Source: Paenibacillaceae bacterium (GTDB lineage Bacteria; Bacillota; Bacilli; Paenibacillales; Paenibacillaceae). From it: a stretch of DNA of 64,000 bases. Below, in pieces: positions 19,131 to 28,005 of this stretch (the first letter of the stretch is position 1; the number at the start of each line of letters is the position of its first letter). A program made the position numbers and the translations under genes. The stretch spans positions 394,530 to 458,529 of the forward strand of contig REGQ01000064.1 of assembly GCA_004134985.1 (NCBI GenBank), read 5' to 3'. Under the pieces are notes generated by a model, which saw nothing but the letters and a program-made list of their open reading frames with translations, had not been told where the DNA came from and searched no databases.

Positions 19131-21371
19131 TTACAAGCGATTGCGAATGGACTTCACTGTCAAAGCCAATTGCTCCGCTTCTTCGTTTGTAAAAGCGGCC
19201 GCCCCATATTTCGCCCTTTCAAACATTAGCAGCACCGCTTGCAGTTCACCGCTTAGCGGGGTACGATCCTCAGACCATCTTGTAATCGTCTCGCGCATCG
19301 TTTCATGCTCGGCATGTCGCAGCCCCTTGCGGCGACCGGAGCGAATCAGCTTCTCCGTCTCCAGCACAATGCGCTGATTGGCAGTGTACGTCCGGAAACG
19401 CCAGCGAACATACGCCTCACCGATTTCACGTCTGCGAACGATGGCCATTGCAACAAGCAGCAGTACCGCTGCAATCGCGCCAATCCAGGACAAGTTGAAT
19501 GACGATTCTTGGTTCTTCACTTCTTCAACAGGCTCCACAGGCGGGGCAATATCGGTTTCCACGGTATCCTGCCGAACTTCCGCCGCGGCATAAGGATAGG
19601 CAAACCCTGCTGTGGGCTCAAACGGAATCCAGCCATAGCCTTCGAAGTAAAGCTCCACCCATGAATGAGCGTCCGCATTGCGCACCGTGTAAGTACCCGA
19701 ACCGTCGGGCTCGAAGCCTCTGCCGCCAAAGTTCTGCAGCTCGCTCAGCGGATCGAACGGCAACACCCCAGGCGCATAGCCTTTGACCCATCGGGTAGGC
19801 AAATCAACCGCACGCGCCAGAACTGCCATCGCGCTGGAATAATAATCACAGTAGCCTTCCATAATCTCAAACAGGAACGCATCAACAAAATCATCGCTTT
19901 TCTTTTTGGTCAAATCGGGTGAATTGGTATATACATAGTTTTCTTTTAAATACGTTTCGATCAACTTGGCCTTGTCATACGGGTTATCGCCCACAGCGGT
20001 TATTTCTTGTGCCAAATCCTTCACGCGCTGCGGCAGACCATCAGGCAGTTGAAGATACATTTCATTTTTGGCTGGACTGTCAAGCGCCACACCTGACGAC
20101 CGCAGCACTTCCTCATCCAAAACAGGCACATGAGATACGATCGTATATTGTGATGGATAGGGCGCCGATGTCTGACCATCCGGCCAATGCAGTTCCCATG
20201 AGTCGGCAAGCCAGGACACACGATTCGGAATTGCAATATTCTCTTCATCAATCGTGAGCGATGCGAGGCTGGACATCGGCGCGGCGCCAAACAATACCGG
20301 CAGCGGATCTTCTCTGATCATCCTCACCGTCTGCTCGACTTCCGTCGTCTCAATATCACTACCCGGGCCGTCGGTAAGGGGCAGCTTCTCTCCGGCGACA
20401 AGCCCGATCATGGAAGATTCACGCCGTTCACGCGGCCCATCGATCCACCCTTCTCCGGTGTACATCGCCTTCGTTTCGCCGCGCCAGTAGCTTTTACGGT
20501 TTGTTGTCACTTCCATAACCGTGGAATAATCAAACAAAAATCCCCCGCCCAGCGCCTCATCCTGCCGGCTGTAGCCTGAACGACTATCCCCAGTCGGGCC
20601 CGAAGAAGTAATCGGGTTCCCTTTGTTCCCTACAAAAGATGGGACCGTTTCCCCGCGCGACTCCCGCCACACCGTATACGGGTCTTTCAACACCGGCGAC
20701 ATGTTCGGGACAAACAGGCCGGAAGCCATGACCAGTGCAATGATCAGCAATGTCGGAAGCAGCAGGCTGGCCGGATATTCAATCATTCTGCTCCAGCTTT
20801 CCGGATGCTTGGCCTGGAAACGGGCAAAGTGCTCCGCTACCAGCCATGCCAACCCGATAAAGATCGTCCATGCAATATTGTCCCACAGCACAATCGGGCT
20901 GAACGAATCTGCAATGAGCAGCGACATCAAAAACAATGACATAATCATGACGACTTGCGGACGTGTTTTTGTCACATTCCCAGCAAATTGAAACAGCAGC
21001 CAGACAACGATGCTGATCCATATAAACGGCTCCAACTGACTGAGATTCAAAGAGAGCCAGTTGCCCCACAGCCCCCATTCCCGCAGCGGGCCGATTTCTT
21101 TGGGAACCCATTGAAACCCGGTGTAATACAAATTGATTAGAATAATTGCGATAGCCTGAACCGACAAGCGCAGAAACCGCCAGCCGGGAATAAGAAACTC
21201 TGCCGCTGCTCCGGCAATCAATACCGCATGGACGATGCGGTATGTCTCGTCCCACCAGAACCCTTCGAGACAATCAAACCACTGCCATAGCAGAACAGCG
21301 ATAAAAACATAGACAAGTCTTCCATACCAGTTGTTCAAAATAGATTGCCAGATCGAATTAGCTTGTTGCAT
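19131..21371 (-). CDS. Transglutaminase-like membrane protein (TgpA-like)
   Basis: Membrane protein with an external transglutaminase-fold domain, 746 residues. About six or seven hydrophobic segments occupy the first 230 residues, then an extracytoplasmic part with the catalytic Cys in MEGYCDYYSSAMAV, the His in NADAHSWVELYF and WIPFEPTAG, then a further membrane segment (WIGAIAAVLLLVAMAIV) and a cytoplasmic tail. ATG 21371 behind AAGGAGGCGGTCTTC is preferred over the longer frame; it overlaps the DUF58 gene by 14 bp. The family often sits with MoxR and DUF58 proteins; substrate unknown. Confidence 0.88.
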   Translation of the reverse strand: MQQANSIWQSILNNWYGRLVYVFIAVLLWQWFDCLEGFWWDETYRIVHAVLIAGAAAEFLIPGWRFLRLSVQAIAIILINLYYTGFQWVPKEIGPLREWGLWGNWLSLNLSQLEPFIWISIVVWLLFQFAGNVTKTRPQVVMIMSLFLMSLLIADSFSPIVLWDNIAWTIFIGLAWLVAEHFARFQAKHPESWSRMIEYPASLLLPTLLIIALVMASGLFVPNMSPVLKDPYTVWRESRGETVPSFVGNKGNPITSSGPTGDSRSGYSRQDEALGGGFLFDYSTVMEVTTNRKSYWRGETKAMYTGEGWIDGPRERRESSMIGLVAGEKLPLTDGPGSDIETTEVEQTVRMIREDPLPVLFGAAPMSSLASLTIDEENIAIPNRVSWLADSWELHWPDGQTSAPYPSQYTIVSHVPVLDEEVLRSSGVALDSPAKNEMYLQLPDGLPQRVKDLAQEITAVGDNPYDKAKLIETYLKENYVYTNSPDLTKKKSDDFVDAFLFEIMEGYCDYYSSAMAVLARAVDLPTRWVKGYAPGVLPFDPLSELQNFGGRGFEPDGSGTYTVRNADAHSWVELYFEGYGWIPFEPTAGFAYPYAAAEVRQDTVETDIAPPVEPVEEVKNQESSFNLSWIGAIAAVLLLVAMAIVRRREIGEAYVRWRFRTYTANQRIVLETEKLIRSGRRKGLRHAEHETMRETITRWSEDRTPLSGELQAVLLMFERAKYGAAAFTNEEAEQLALTVKSIRNRL

Positions 21372-22599
21372 GAAGACCGCCTCCTTCCAGCGCCCCGGGC
21401 AGTTCAGGCAGGCTGCGCACGACATGGATCGGCCAGCCCTGGCTGCGGATAACGCGCTGCCATGACTCGGGATCTGCATCTTTGCTGGCGCCCTCAATGT
21501 AAATCAGACTTGGCACAAGCCCCTTTCGATCCAGCCATTGCATCGCCTTGATCGTTTCCTCACCGCCTTGCGGACTGACGATAACGGCGAACGAGCCTGG
21601 GGTGAGCAGTCTGGCAGCCTGGCGCAACGCCGGATATAGCGGCAGCGGGCTGTCTGCAGCCACACCTACGAAGTGATTCATGACCGCCTTGCGCTGATCA
21701 GGCGTTGAACGGGCAGCGAACCCTTCCAGATTTGCGCCGGCGGACACCAGACCCATCGATGTTTCCTTGCGCATGCCGAATTCAAACAATGAAGCCGCTG
21801 TAGATACGGCAAGCTCGAACTGCTCCGATTGGGCGTAGGCTGGCTCATGGCGATCCAAAATCAGAATGGACCTTGGCATTGCTTCCCGCTCGAACTCCTT
21901 AGATTTCCACTCGCCGGTCTTGGCTGTTGCATTCCAGTGAATACGTGACAGACGGTCTCCATACAGATAGTCGCGCACCCCGTTTATTTGGGTTGTATCC
22001 TTGGCAGCACGTGAAGTTGCCGCATGGGAGAACGGCCCCTTCAGCCCGCGGTGCAGTTGATTCCACGTACGGATGGGTATAATCTGGGGCAATACGCTAA
22101 AAGTTGCAGGTGAGGCAAATTTGCCGGTATGCTCTAACAGTCCAAATATATCCCGTGTCAAGCAGATGCCTTGCGCAAAGCGATAATAGCCGCGCTGCAG
22201 CGGGGGCGTTAAATACATTACAGTGCCTTGCCTGCGGAAATCGGGGACAAATGACACCTCAAAAGGCATGTCCTTTCCTCCCTGCCGAATGAGACGCTCC
22301 CGCACAAGCACATAAGGGATCGGCCATACGCCAGGCAAGCGGAAGCGCAGATGGACTTCAAGCCGGGTGCCTGCCGGCATAACATGCTCTTTGGATGCGC
22401 CATGGACCAGCCGGCGTTCACCGGTAACCTTGGCGATGCCGCTCCAGCGGCCAAGCATTAAATATACAAGGAGAACATTTAAAATGATGAAGAGCATGAG
22501 GGAGCTTTTTCCCCCTTGAAACAAGAAGTACAACGTACAACAGACATAGACTGCTGCGACGAGCCGCCACCGTATGAACGCAGCTTTAATCCTGTCCAT
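21358..22599 (-). CDS. DUF58 domain protein
   Basis: A 413-residue protein with two N-terminal hydrophobic segments (AAVYVCCTLYFLFQGG; LMLFIILNVLLVYLML) and the DUF58 signature GVRDYLYGDRLSRIHWNATAKTG followed by a von Willebrand A-like fold (SILILDRHEP). It is coupled to moxR by a TAATG overlap. Together the three genes resemble MoxR/DUF58/transglutaminase clusters thought to work in envelope protein assembly; the exact role is unknown. Confidence 0.88.
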   Translation of the reverse strand: MDRIKAAFIRWRLVAAVYVCCTLYFLFQGGKSSLMLFIILNVLLVYLMLGRWSGIAKVTGERRLVHGASKEHVMPAGTRLEVHLRFRLPGVWPIPYVLVRERLIRQGGKDMPFEVSFVPDFRRQGTVMYLTPPLQRGYYRFAQGICLTRDIFGLLEHTGKFASPATFSVLPQIIPIRTWNQLHRGLKGPFSHAATSRAAKDTTQINGVRDYLYGDRLSRIHWNATAKTGEWKSKEFEREAMPRSILILDRHEPAYAQSEQFELAVSTAASLFEFGMRKETSMGLVSAGANLEGFAARSTPDQRKAVMNHFVGVAADSPLPLYPALRQAARLLTPGSFAVIVSPQGGEETIKAMQWLDRKGLVPSLIYIEGASKDADPESWQRVIRSQGWPIHVVRSLPELPGALEGGGLHATS

Positions 22600-23555
22600 T
22601 ATCGCTCCAACCGGACTGGCACCTTCATCTGCTGCACGACATCCTCGACAACCTCGCCTGTCGTCATGCCGTTCATCCTAGCCTCTGTATGCAGCAGCAT
22701 CCGGTGAGCGAGCACCGAGACAGCCAGATCCTTCACATCATCAGGGATAATATAATCCCGTTCATTAAGAAAGGCGTGCGCCTTGGCTGCGCCCAGCATC
22801 GATATGGCTGCGCGCGGGCTGGCCCCAAGCTCAACAGCGCTGTGTTCCCTCGTCCCGCGAATAATGCGAATCAAATAGTCGGCGACCGCCTCATCCACAT
22901 GAACTTGTTTCACACGTTCCTGAATTCTAACGACATCCTCTATATCAGCTACCTGATGGATCAAGTCTGCCGGCTGTCCGCCTTTGTGCGTCAGAACCAT
23001 CTGCAGTTCGGTCGCTTCATCCGGATAACCTAGCGTCAGTTTCATCATAAAACGGTCGAGCTGCGCTTCTGGAAGCATATAAGTACCTTCGAACTCGATC
23101 GGGTTTTGCGTAGCAAACAACAAGAAAGGAATCGGAAGATTATGTGTTGTGCCATCGACGGTAATTCGACCTTCTTCCATCGCTTCAAGCAGGGCTGACT
23201 GTGTTTTTGTCGTTGCGCGGTTGATTTCATCGGCCAGCAAAATGTTCGACATCACCGGGCCGGGGCGAAACAGAAACGTTTCCTCTTTGGGATGGTAAAT
23301 GGAGACCCCTGTAATGTCAGTTGGCAGCAAATCAGGATTGCATTGTATCCGGCGGAAATTGCCGCCTATCGAACGGGCAAGCGCTTTGATCATTTGTGTT
23401 TTTCCAGTGCCCGGAACATCTTCAAGCAATACGTGCCCGCCAGCTAGCAATGCTGTCATCAAGCGATTTATCTCTGCTCTTTTTCCCAGGATACAGGTCT
23501 CAAGGTTACGGCGAATAGTAGCGCATAGTTGCATATCGTCATTATGATTTTCCAT
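22599..23555 (-). CDS. MoxR family AAA+ ATPase
   Basis: Chaperone-type AAA+ ATPase, 318 residues. Walker A is EDVPGTGKTQMIKAL, Walker B ILLADEINRA, sensor region LLFATQNPIEFEGTYMLPEAQLDRFM. The C-terminal lid domain contains GASPRAAISMLGAAKA. ATG 23555 follows CGGGAGGTATCAGC; it is the first gene of the operon. Confidence 0.93.
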   Translation of the reverse strand: MENHNDDMQLCATIRRNLETCILGKRAEINRLMTALLAGGHVLLEDVPGTGKTQMIKALARSIGGNFRRIQCNPDLLPTDITGVSIYHPKEETFLFRPGPVMSNILLADEINRATTKTQSALLEAMEEGRITVDGTTHNLPIPFLLFATQNPIEFEGTYMLPEAQLDRFMMKLTLGYPDEATELQMVLTHKGGQPADLIHQVADIEDVVRIQERVKQVHVDEAVADYLIRIIRGTREHSAVELGASPRAAISMLGAAKAHAFLNERDYIIPDDVKDLAVSVLAHRMLLHTEARMNGMTTGEVVEDVVQQMKVPVRLER

Positions 23556-23708
23556 GCTGATACCTCCCGGTTTTATAAATAGAAAGAAGAAAATTGCATT
23601 CTAACTATATATTACAGGATTGCGTGGAGGGAGTACAGTCGATGACCTCAAATTGAGAAAAACTCCTAAGGCTGACGCAAATCTTCTCTAAATCGACTTG
23701 ATGAACAT

Positions 23709-23740
23709 AAAAAAGAGGGTTCTGCTGAACCCTCTTTTTT
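23709..23740. terminator. Bidirectional terminator after spoVAE
   Basis: GAGGGTTC-TGCT-GAACCCTC with A-run on one side and T-run on the other. It ends the spoVA operon on the minus strand; the spoVAE stop starts at 23741-23739. Confidence 0.9.
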
Positions 23741-24089
23741 AGCCTTTGGGTCTGACAACAAGCGCGGCCAGAAAGGAAAATATTATCGCCGCCGAGATGC
23801 CGGCGCTCGTTACTTTGAATATCCCGGAAATGACCCCGATCCAGCCCCGATCATTCAGCTCGGTCAGCGCCCCATGCACCAATGCATTGCCGAAGCTCGT
23901 AATCGGCACCGTCGCACCGGCCCCCGCAAATTCGATAAACGGCTCGTACCACCCGATGCCATCCACAATCGCTCCGATGACGACCAAAAGCGACATCGTG
24001 TGCGCCGGTGTCAGCTTCAGCACATCGAACATGAGCTGCCCTAAGGTGCAGATTGCGCCGCCAACCAGAAATGCCCATAGAAATTGCAT
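23739..24089 (-). CDS. spoVAE: Stage V sporulation protein AE (SpoVAEb type)
   Basis: Small inner-membrane protein of the SpoVA channel that moves dipicolinic acid in spores; 116 residues. Hydrophobic segments are [36 protein letters not shown], a Gly-rich [19 protein letters not shown] and [20 protein letters not shown] 24089 lies just after the spoVAD stop; the upstream frame to 24137 is overlap. Last gene of the spoVAC-AD-AE set. Confidence 0.9.
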   Translation of the reverse strand: MQFLWAFLVGGAICTLGQLMFDVLKLTPAHTMSLLVVIGAIVDGIGWYEPFIEFAGAGATVPITSFGNALVHGALTELNDRGWIGVISGIFKVTSAGISAAIIFSFLAALVVRPKG

Positions 24090-24097
24090 GTCAACCT

Positions 24098-25108
24098 TTA
24101 CCCCCTTCCTTCGATCGATACAGCATGAGCAATACACGGAATTGTCTCCCCTTGCTGATAGGACAGCGGAGAGAGCAGCGCGCCAGTTGCGACCACCAGC
24201 ACGCGTCGCAGCTCGCCTTTGCGCAGACGGTTGAGCAAGTGCCCATAGGTCACAACTGCGGAACAGCCACAGCCGCTACCACCCGCCTGCACCTTCTGCT
24301 TGTCGACGTCATAGACCATCAGCCCACAGTCCGCAAATTCCGTTTCGTTCATCGGCACACCGTTTCTCTCCAGCAAGTCGGAGGCAATCTGGTGGCCTAC
24401 CTTGGCCAAATCCCCCGTCACGATCATGTCGTAATCGCCAGGGCCTCTTCCCGTATCATTAAAATGTGCCTGGATCGTGTCGACAGCGGCCGGCGCCATC
24501 GCTGCCCCCATATTAAAGGGGTCGGTGATGCCCAAATCATTGATTCGGCCGATCGTTGCCGAGGTGACAACCGGCCCGTCACCCTCCGCAGCGACAATCG
24601 CTGCGCCTGCGCCAGTAACGGTGAACTGCGCGGTCGGCGGTTTCTGTGAGCCGTATTCCGTCGGATAGCGGAACTGCTTCTCCGCCGTACAGTTGTGGCT
24701 GCATGTCCCCGCAAGCACATAGCGGGCAGCGCGGGAATTGACCATGAGGGATGCAACCGCCAGCGACTCCATCGAGGTGGAGCAAGCGCCGAAGACACCC
24801 AAGTACGGCACGCCCAAATCACGGGCGGCAAAGCTGGTGCTAATAATTTGATTCAGCAGATCACCCCCGACATAAAACTCAAGCTGATCTTTGCGGATAC
24901 CTGCGTGGTGAATGGCAAAATCAGATGCTTGCTCCATCAACAGCCGCTCCGCTTTTTCCCAACTTTTCTGCTGCATGTCAAGCTCTGGATGAATCAGGTC
25001 GAAATCAGCGGCAAGCGGACCTTCGCCTTCTTCCGGGCCGACGACGGTCGCTGTTCCGATAATGACCGGCCGGTTGTCAAACCACCACGTTTGTTTCCCC
25101 CGCTGCAT
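24098..25108 (-). CDS. spoVAD: Stage V sporulation protein AD
   Basis: Thiolase-fold protein of the SpoVA complex that binds dipicolinic acid; 336 residues. Features are [65 protein letters not shown], and [17 protein letters not shown]. Of two nearby starts (25114 and 25108) the second has AGGAGG at 9 bases and the usual N-terminus. Active in the developing spore; no sigma-G promoter could be fixed. Confidence 0.95.
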   Translation of the reverse strand: MQRGKQTWWFDNRPVIIGTATVVGPEEGEGPLAADFDLIHPELDMQQKSWEKAERLLMEQASDFAIHHAGIRKDQLEFYVGGDLLNQIISTSFAARDLGVPYLGVFGACSTSMESLAVASLMVNSRAARYVLAGTCSHNCTAEKQFRYPTEYGSQKPPTAQFTVTGAGAAIVAAEGDGPVVTSATIGRINDLGITDPFNMGAAMAPAAVDTIQAHFNDTGRGPGDYDMIVTGDLAKVGHQIASDLLERNGVPMNETEFADCGLMVYDVDKQKVQAGGSGCGCSAVVTYGHLLNRLRKGELRRVLVVATGALLSPLSYQQGETIPCIAHAVSIEGRG

Positions 25109-25110
25109 TA

Positions 25111-25602
25111 TCATTGTCCTCCTGTGCCAAGAATGAGATGAATGATGCCGACAACAAACGCCGCCACCGTGCCAAACACAATTACCGAGCCGGCCAGCTT
25201 GAACATGTTGCCGCCAACACCAAGCACCAGCCCTTCGCTCCGGTGCTCGATTGCAGCAGAACACATTGAATTGGCAAAACCCGTGACAGGTACTGCCGAG
25301 CCTGCCCCGGCCCATTGCGCGATCTTGTCATAGACGCCCAGACTGGTCAATATGACGGCTATTAAAATCATGACAGCAACGGTTGGATCACCAGCCTGCT
25401 TGGCCGACAAGTTCAACGTTGTCATAAATAAGGTTTGAACGGTTTGGCCGATCAGGCATATCCCCCCTCCGACCAGAAACGCGCGGATGCAGTTAACAAG
25501 CACAGAGCGTGACGGCTCGCGATTTTTGGCGAAATCTTTGTACTCTTTGGGAGACATCGACATTTTCTTGAATTTACCGTTTCCTTCGTCGTTGGTAGAC
25601 AT
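25111..25602 (-). CDS. spoVAC: Stage V sporulation protein AC
   Basis: Membrane protein of the SpoVA dipicolinate channel, 163 residues; SpoVAC acts as a mechanosensitive channel in Bacillus. Segments: LVNCIRAFLVGGGICLIGQTV, VAVMILIAVILTSLGVYDKI, AGAGSAVPVTGFANSM, SVIVFGTVAAFVVGIIHLIL. Start MSTNDEGNGK at 25602 is behind TTTTGGAGGAATGCTGGA; the longer frame to 25665 lacks a site. It overlaps the spoVAD start region. Confidence 0.94.
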   Translation of the reverse strand: MSTNDEGNGKFKKMSMSPKEYKDFAKNREPSRSVLVNCIRAFLVGGGICLIGQTVQTLFMTTLNLSAKQAGDPTVAVMILIAVILTSLGVYDKIAQWAGAGSAVPVTGFANSMCSAAIEHRSEGLVLGVGGNMFKLAGSVIVFGTVAAFVVGIIHLILGTGGQ

Positions 25603-25690
25603 TCCAGCATTCCTCCAAAATTTCATTAAATTGCTTTGTTCAAATTGTTTGTCAATGAGAACCAATTTATGCTCAAACCGTTATTTTCAC

Positions 25691-25730
25691 AAAAAAAAAC
25701 CTGACTGTTCGCCGAAGCGATATCGTCAGG
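25691..25730 (-). terminator. Terminator for a minus-strand transcript right of spoVAC
   Basis: CCTGAC (25700-25705) pairs with GTCAGG (25725-25730), with a long loop that has its own small GC pairing, followed on the minus strand by nine T. It suggests a short transcript from 25.8-26.2 kb, matching the tiny hydrophobic ORF there. Confidence 0.7.
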
Positions 25731-25848
25731 CATAGCAATTCAAATAACAAGCGCGAGCGCCGTCTCCGCATTAAAGTAACAGAAAGAGGGCGATGAAACA
25801 CAATACGGATCATACGTCATTTGCCGCTTGTCAAGATTTGCAGGGTGC

Positions 25849-25920
25849 CTAGGCCATACAGAGCAGTATGACCAACAACAGAAACAGCACCAGCACCAAT
25901 AAGAATTCCCGTTGTCTCAA
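25849..25920 (-). CDS. Possible 23-residue hydrophobic small protein
   Basis: TTG start at 25920 behind AAAGGAGCCGGGGCAA; the product MRQREFLLVLVLFLLLVILL plus CMA is a single membrane helix. It resembles tiny sporulation membrane proteins of the YjcZ type only in size and composition, and it sits between spoVAC and sigK with a terminator downstream. Too short for proof; a longer overlapping frame in this interval (25817-26182) looks like noise. Confidence 0.4.
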   Translation of the reverse strand: MRQREFLLVLVLFLLLVILLCMA

Positions 25921-26201
25921 TTGCCCCGGCTCCTTTCTCCTGCAGATACGGTAGGCTGCTATCATTGTATGTCCGCTTGCTGGAAGGCGTGAGCATATAT
26001 TGGGGCAAATCGCTGTCAATCTCTTGTTCAAAAATCTGAAAAGATAGACATGGTGGTATTTTCCCTGCCATCTTCGCCGTACAGGCACGAATAGGCGCAT
26101 ACCCACATACACTTAGAGAACAGACTTCAATGTTCATCAGGGTAAGGAATTCAGCAGCAGCTTTTCCTGCCCGGAAATACATCTTGGAGGTGGCTCAATT
26201 C

Positions 26202-26651
26202 ATGCCAGGGTTGTTTGCGGCGATCGCACTGTTTATTAAACAGCTTTCGCTTCTCGTTTCGTATGTTAAAAACAATGCCTTTCCCCAACCGTTGCAAGAG
26301 GAAGAAGAAGCAAAGCATCTAAAGCTGTTTGCAGAGGGGAATCAGTATTCGCGCAACCTGCTTATTGAGCACAACCTGCGTCTGGTTGCTCATATCGTCA
26401 AAAAGTTCGACAACACCGGAGAAGACCTTGAAGACTTAATTTCGATTGGCACCATCGGTCTGATTAAAGCGATTGAAAGCTATCAGGCTGGAAAGGGAAC
26501 AAAGCTGGCAACTTTTGCTGCTCGTTGTATCGAAAATGAAATTTTGATGCATCTGCGCTCATTGAAAAAAACACGCAAGGATGTTTCCCTGCACGATCCA
26601 ATCGGCACTGACAAAGAAGGGAACGAGATAACGTTGTATGGTTATCTGTAA
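26202..26651 (+). CDS. sigK: RNA polymerase sigma-K, N-terminal part only (interrupted sigK)
   Basis: The late mother-cell sporulation sigma factor, cut short at 149 residues (full length is about 235). ATG 26202 follows TTGGAGGTGGCTCAATTC. The N-terminal hydrophobic pro-region ([19 protein letters not shown]) and core regions 1.2-2 are intact: [88 protein letters not shown]. After EITL the sequence becomes YGYL and stops, where family members continue into region 3 and the DNA-binding region 4. Everything downstream is phage-like, so this is the left half of a gene split by an element; a site-specific excision in the mother cell would be needed for active sigma-K. Confidence 0.93.
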   Translation: MPGLFAAIALFIKQLSLLVSYVKNNAFPQPLQEEEEAKHLKLFAEGNQYSRNLLIEHNLRLVAHIVKKFDNTGEDLEDLISIGTIGLIKAIESYQAGKGTKLATFAARCIENEILMHLRSLKKTRKDVSLHDPIGTDKEGNEITLYGYL

Positions 26652-26714
26652 ATAAAATAGCAGGATTTTATTGTTGTGATCTGTTAAAATGTGTAAGTAT
26701 AAGGGGTGAGTGCA

Positions 26715-26861
26715 ATGAAGAAATGGTTAAAGGCTATGTGGCCTCCCGCGCTTGTATGTTTTATTTTTATACAGGCACTTGGCTTTCAGATCGGGGCAAT
26801 AATTGCTTATGGATTAATGCTATCGTTTTTTGCAATCAAATCCTTACGTCTGAGCAAGTAA
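26715..26861 (+). CDS. Small membrane protein at the left end of the prophage
   Basis: A 48-residue product with two hydrophobic segments (WPPALVCFIFIQALGF; IGAIIAYGLMLSFFAI), starting at ATG 26715 behind AAGGGGTGAGTGCA and ending at a terminator. Function unknown. It is the first gene inside the element, 64 bp from the sigK break, in the same direction as sigK. Confidence 0.6.
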   Translation: MKKWLKAMWPPALVCFIFIQALGFQIGAIIAYGLMLSFFAIKSLRLSK

Positions 26862-26900
26862 AAAGAGCCGCAGGGATGCTCTCCTCATACGGCTCTTTTT
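26862..26900 (+). terminator. Terminator after the small membrane protein
   Basis: AGAGCCG (26864-26870) pairs with CGGCTCT (26890-26896), then T-run. The A-run upstream also gives some activity on the minus strand, where the ligase-linked transcript would end. Confidence 0.8.
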
Positions 26901-26904
26901 TATA

Positions 26905-26994
26905 TTACCACCTTTTTTCACTGGCGTAAATAACTCTGGTCTTCCCTTCCTCATGCTCTATAAACCCCTGCTTCCACAGATTATTGAGTATCAT
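26905..26994 (-). CDS. Possible 29-residue ORF behind the DNA ligase
   Basis: ATG 26994 lies 7 bases after the ligase stop; the product begins MILNNLWKQGFIEHEEGKTR and ends VIYASEKRW. It looks like the end of a winged-helix protein, so it may be a remnant. No clear ribosome binding site, so weak. Confidence 0.3.
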   Translation of the reverse strand: MILNNLWKQGFIEHEEGKTRVIYASEKRW

Positions 26995-27003
26995 AAATTC
27001 AGA

Positions 27004-27855
27004 TTACAAGCCTACAAACTCAACAAACTCGGGACTCCGCAACTTACCGGATCGGTACCAATTGCGGAATCTCACCCTTGCCTTCAACACTGGTTGCACA
27101 TAGACAAAGTTGCGATCCTCTCCTGTCACAATCGACTTTGAAACACCATAAAAAGCCTGCTTATGTGCTATTGGGACCGCGAGCTCGATAATACCAACTG
27201 GCCTGCCCTCATGCTGCACAAGCCATCCAAACTGGTCTTTGCGATAACCTACAATGGTAACAACTGCATACTGGTAATTAATAATCTTGAGCCAATCCGA
27301 GCTGCGGCGCCCTACGTATCTGCTATCTTTGCGCTTGGCGACAATACCCTCAAGGCCGCGTTGCTTGATCAAGTCAAACAAAGCCGTCCCTGCCTCATCT
27401 ACACTTATCACGCGGCTGTAGTGGTTGTTGTCCCCTAGAACTGTATTAAGCAACTCCTTGCGCTCTGTGAGCGGCCTGCTGCGCACATCTTCTCCATTAA
27501 GCTGCAATATATCAAAAGCGAAGAATTGGATGGGGATCGTTCGCATACCCGCTTTAATTTGTGGTGCCTTTGTCATCCTAAACCGGCGCATGACCATTTC
27601 AAAATCGGTTGTCCCATTCTCCGGTTCTACATAAGAAACCTCACCATCCAGGACGATTTCTCTGGCTGATGTAGGCACTCCGTGCAACTCTGGATACTGT
27701 TGAGTAACATCGTTGTTGTGACGCGTATATAGGCGGACTGTGCCCGCTGATAAGGATAATATCATGCGATGGCCATCTATCTTAGGTTCATATAGGTATC
27801 TATCATCATTAAATGGCTGCTCCCGCTTTTCGAGCAGCATTGGTTGCATAAACAT
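27004..27855 (-). CDS. ATP-dependent DNA ligase (LigD/YoqV-like)
   Basis: ATP-dependent DNA ligase, 283 residues, with the adenylation domain and a short OB-fold domain. Motif I with the AMP-bound lysine is YEPKIDGHRM; others are EIVLDGEV, FFAFDILQLNGED, GLEGIVAKRKDSRY and SDWLKIINYQ. It resembles the ligase part of LigD and phage ligase YoqV of SPbeta; no Ku or polymerase domain is present. Start ATG 27855 behind AGGTGATCACA. It may seal phage DNA during replication or circularisation. It is divergent from the 28,006 gene. Confidence 0.88.
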   Translation of the reverse strand: MFMQPMLLEKREQPFNDDRYLYEPKIDGHRMILSLSAGTVRLYTRHNNDVTQQYPELHGVPTSAREIVLDGEVSYVEPENGTTDFEMVMRRFRMTKAPQIKAGMRTIPIQFFAFDILQLNGEDVRSRPLTERKELLNTVLGDNNHYSRVISVDEAGTALFDLIKQRGLEGIVAKRKDSRYVGRRSSDWLKIINYQYAVVTIVGYRKDQFGWLVQHEGRPVGIIELAVPIAHKQAFYGVSKSIVTGEDRNFVYVQPVLKARVRFRNWYRSGKLRSPEFVEFVGL

Positions 27856-28005
27856 TGTGATCACCTATGATAATTGTAGCACTGGACGGGCGCACAGACT
27901 GGATGTAAATAAAACCAAAAAAAGTTTTGTGTTCTTATATTGTTCGGTTGTAATACACAACCATTATGTTATAATAAGAATATAAAAAGCCGAGGGGGAA
28001 ACGAA

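Noticed and set aside
25817..26182. 121-residue minus-strand frame overlapping the sigK leader
   Set aside because: No ribosome binding site, mixed composition, overlaps sigK control region; the tiny TTG ORF inside fits the terminator better.
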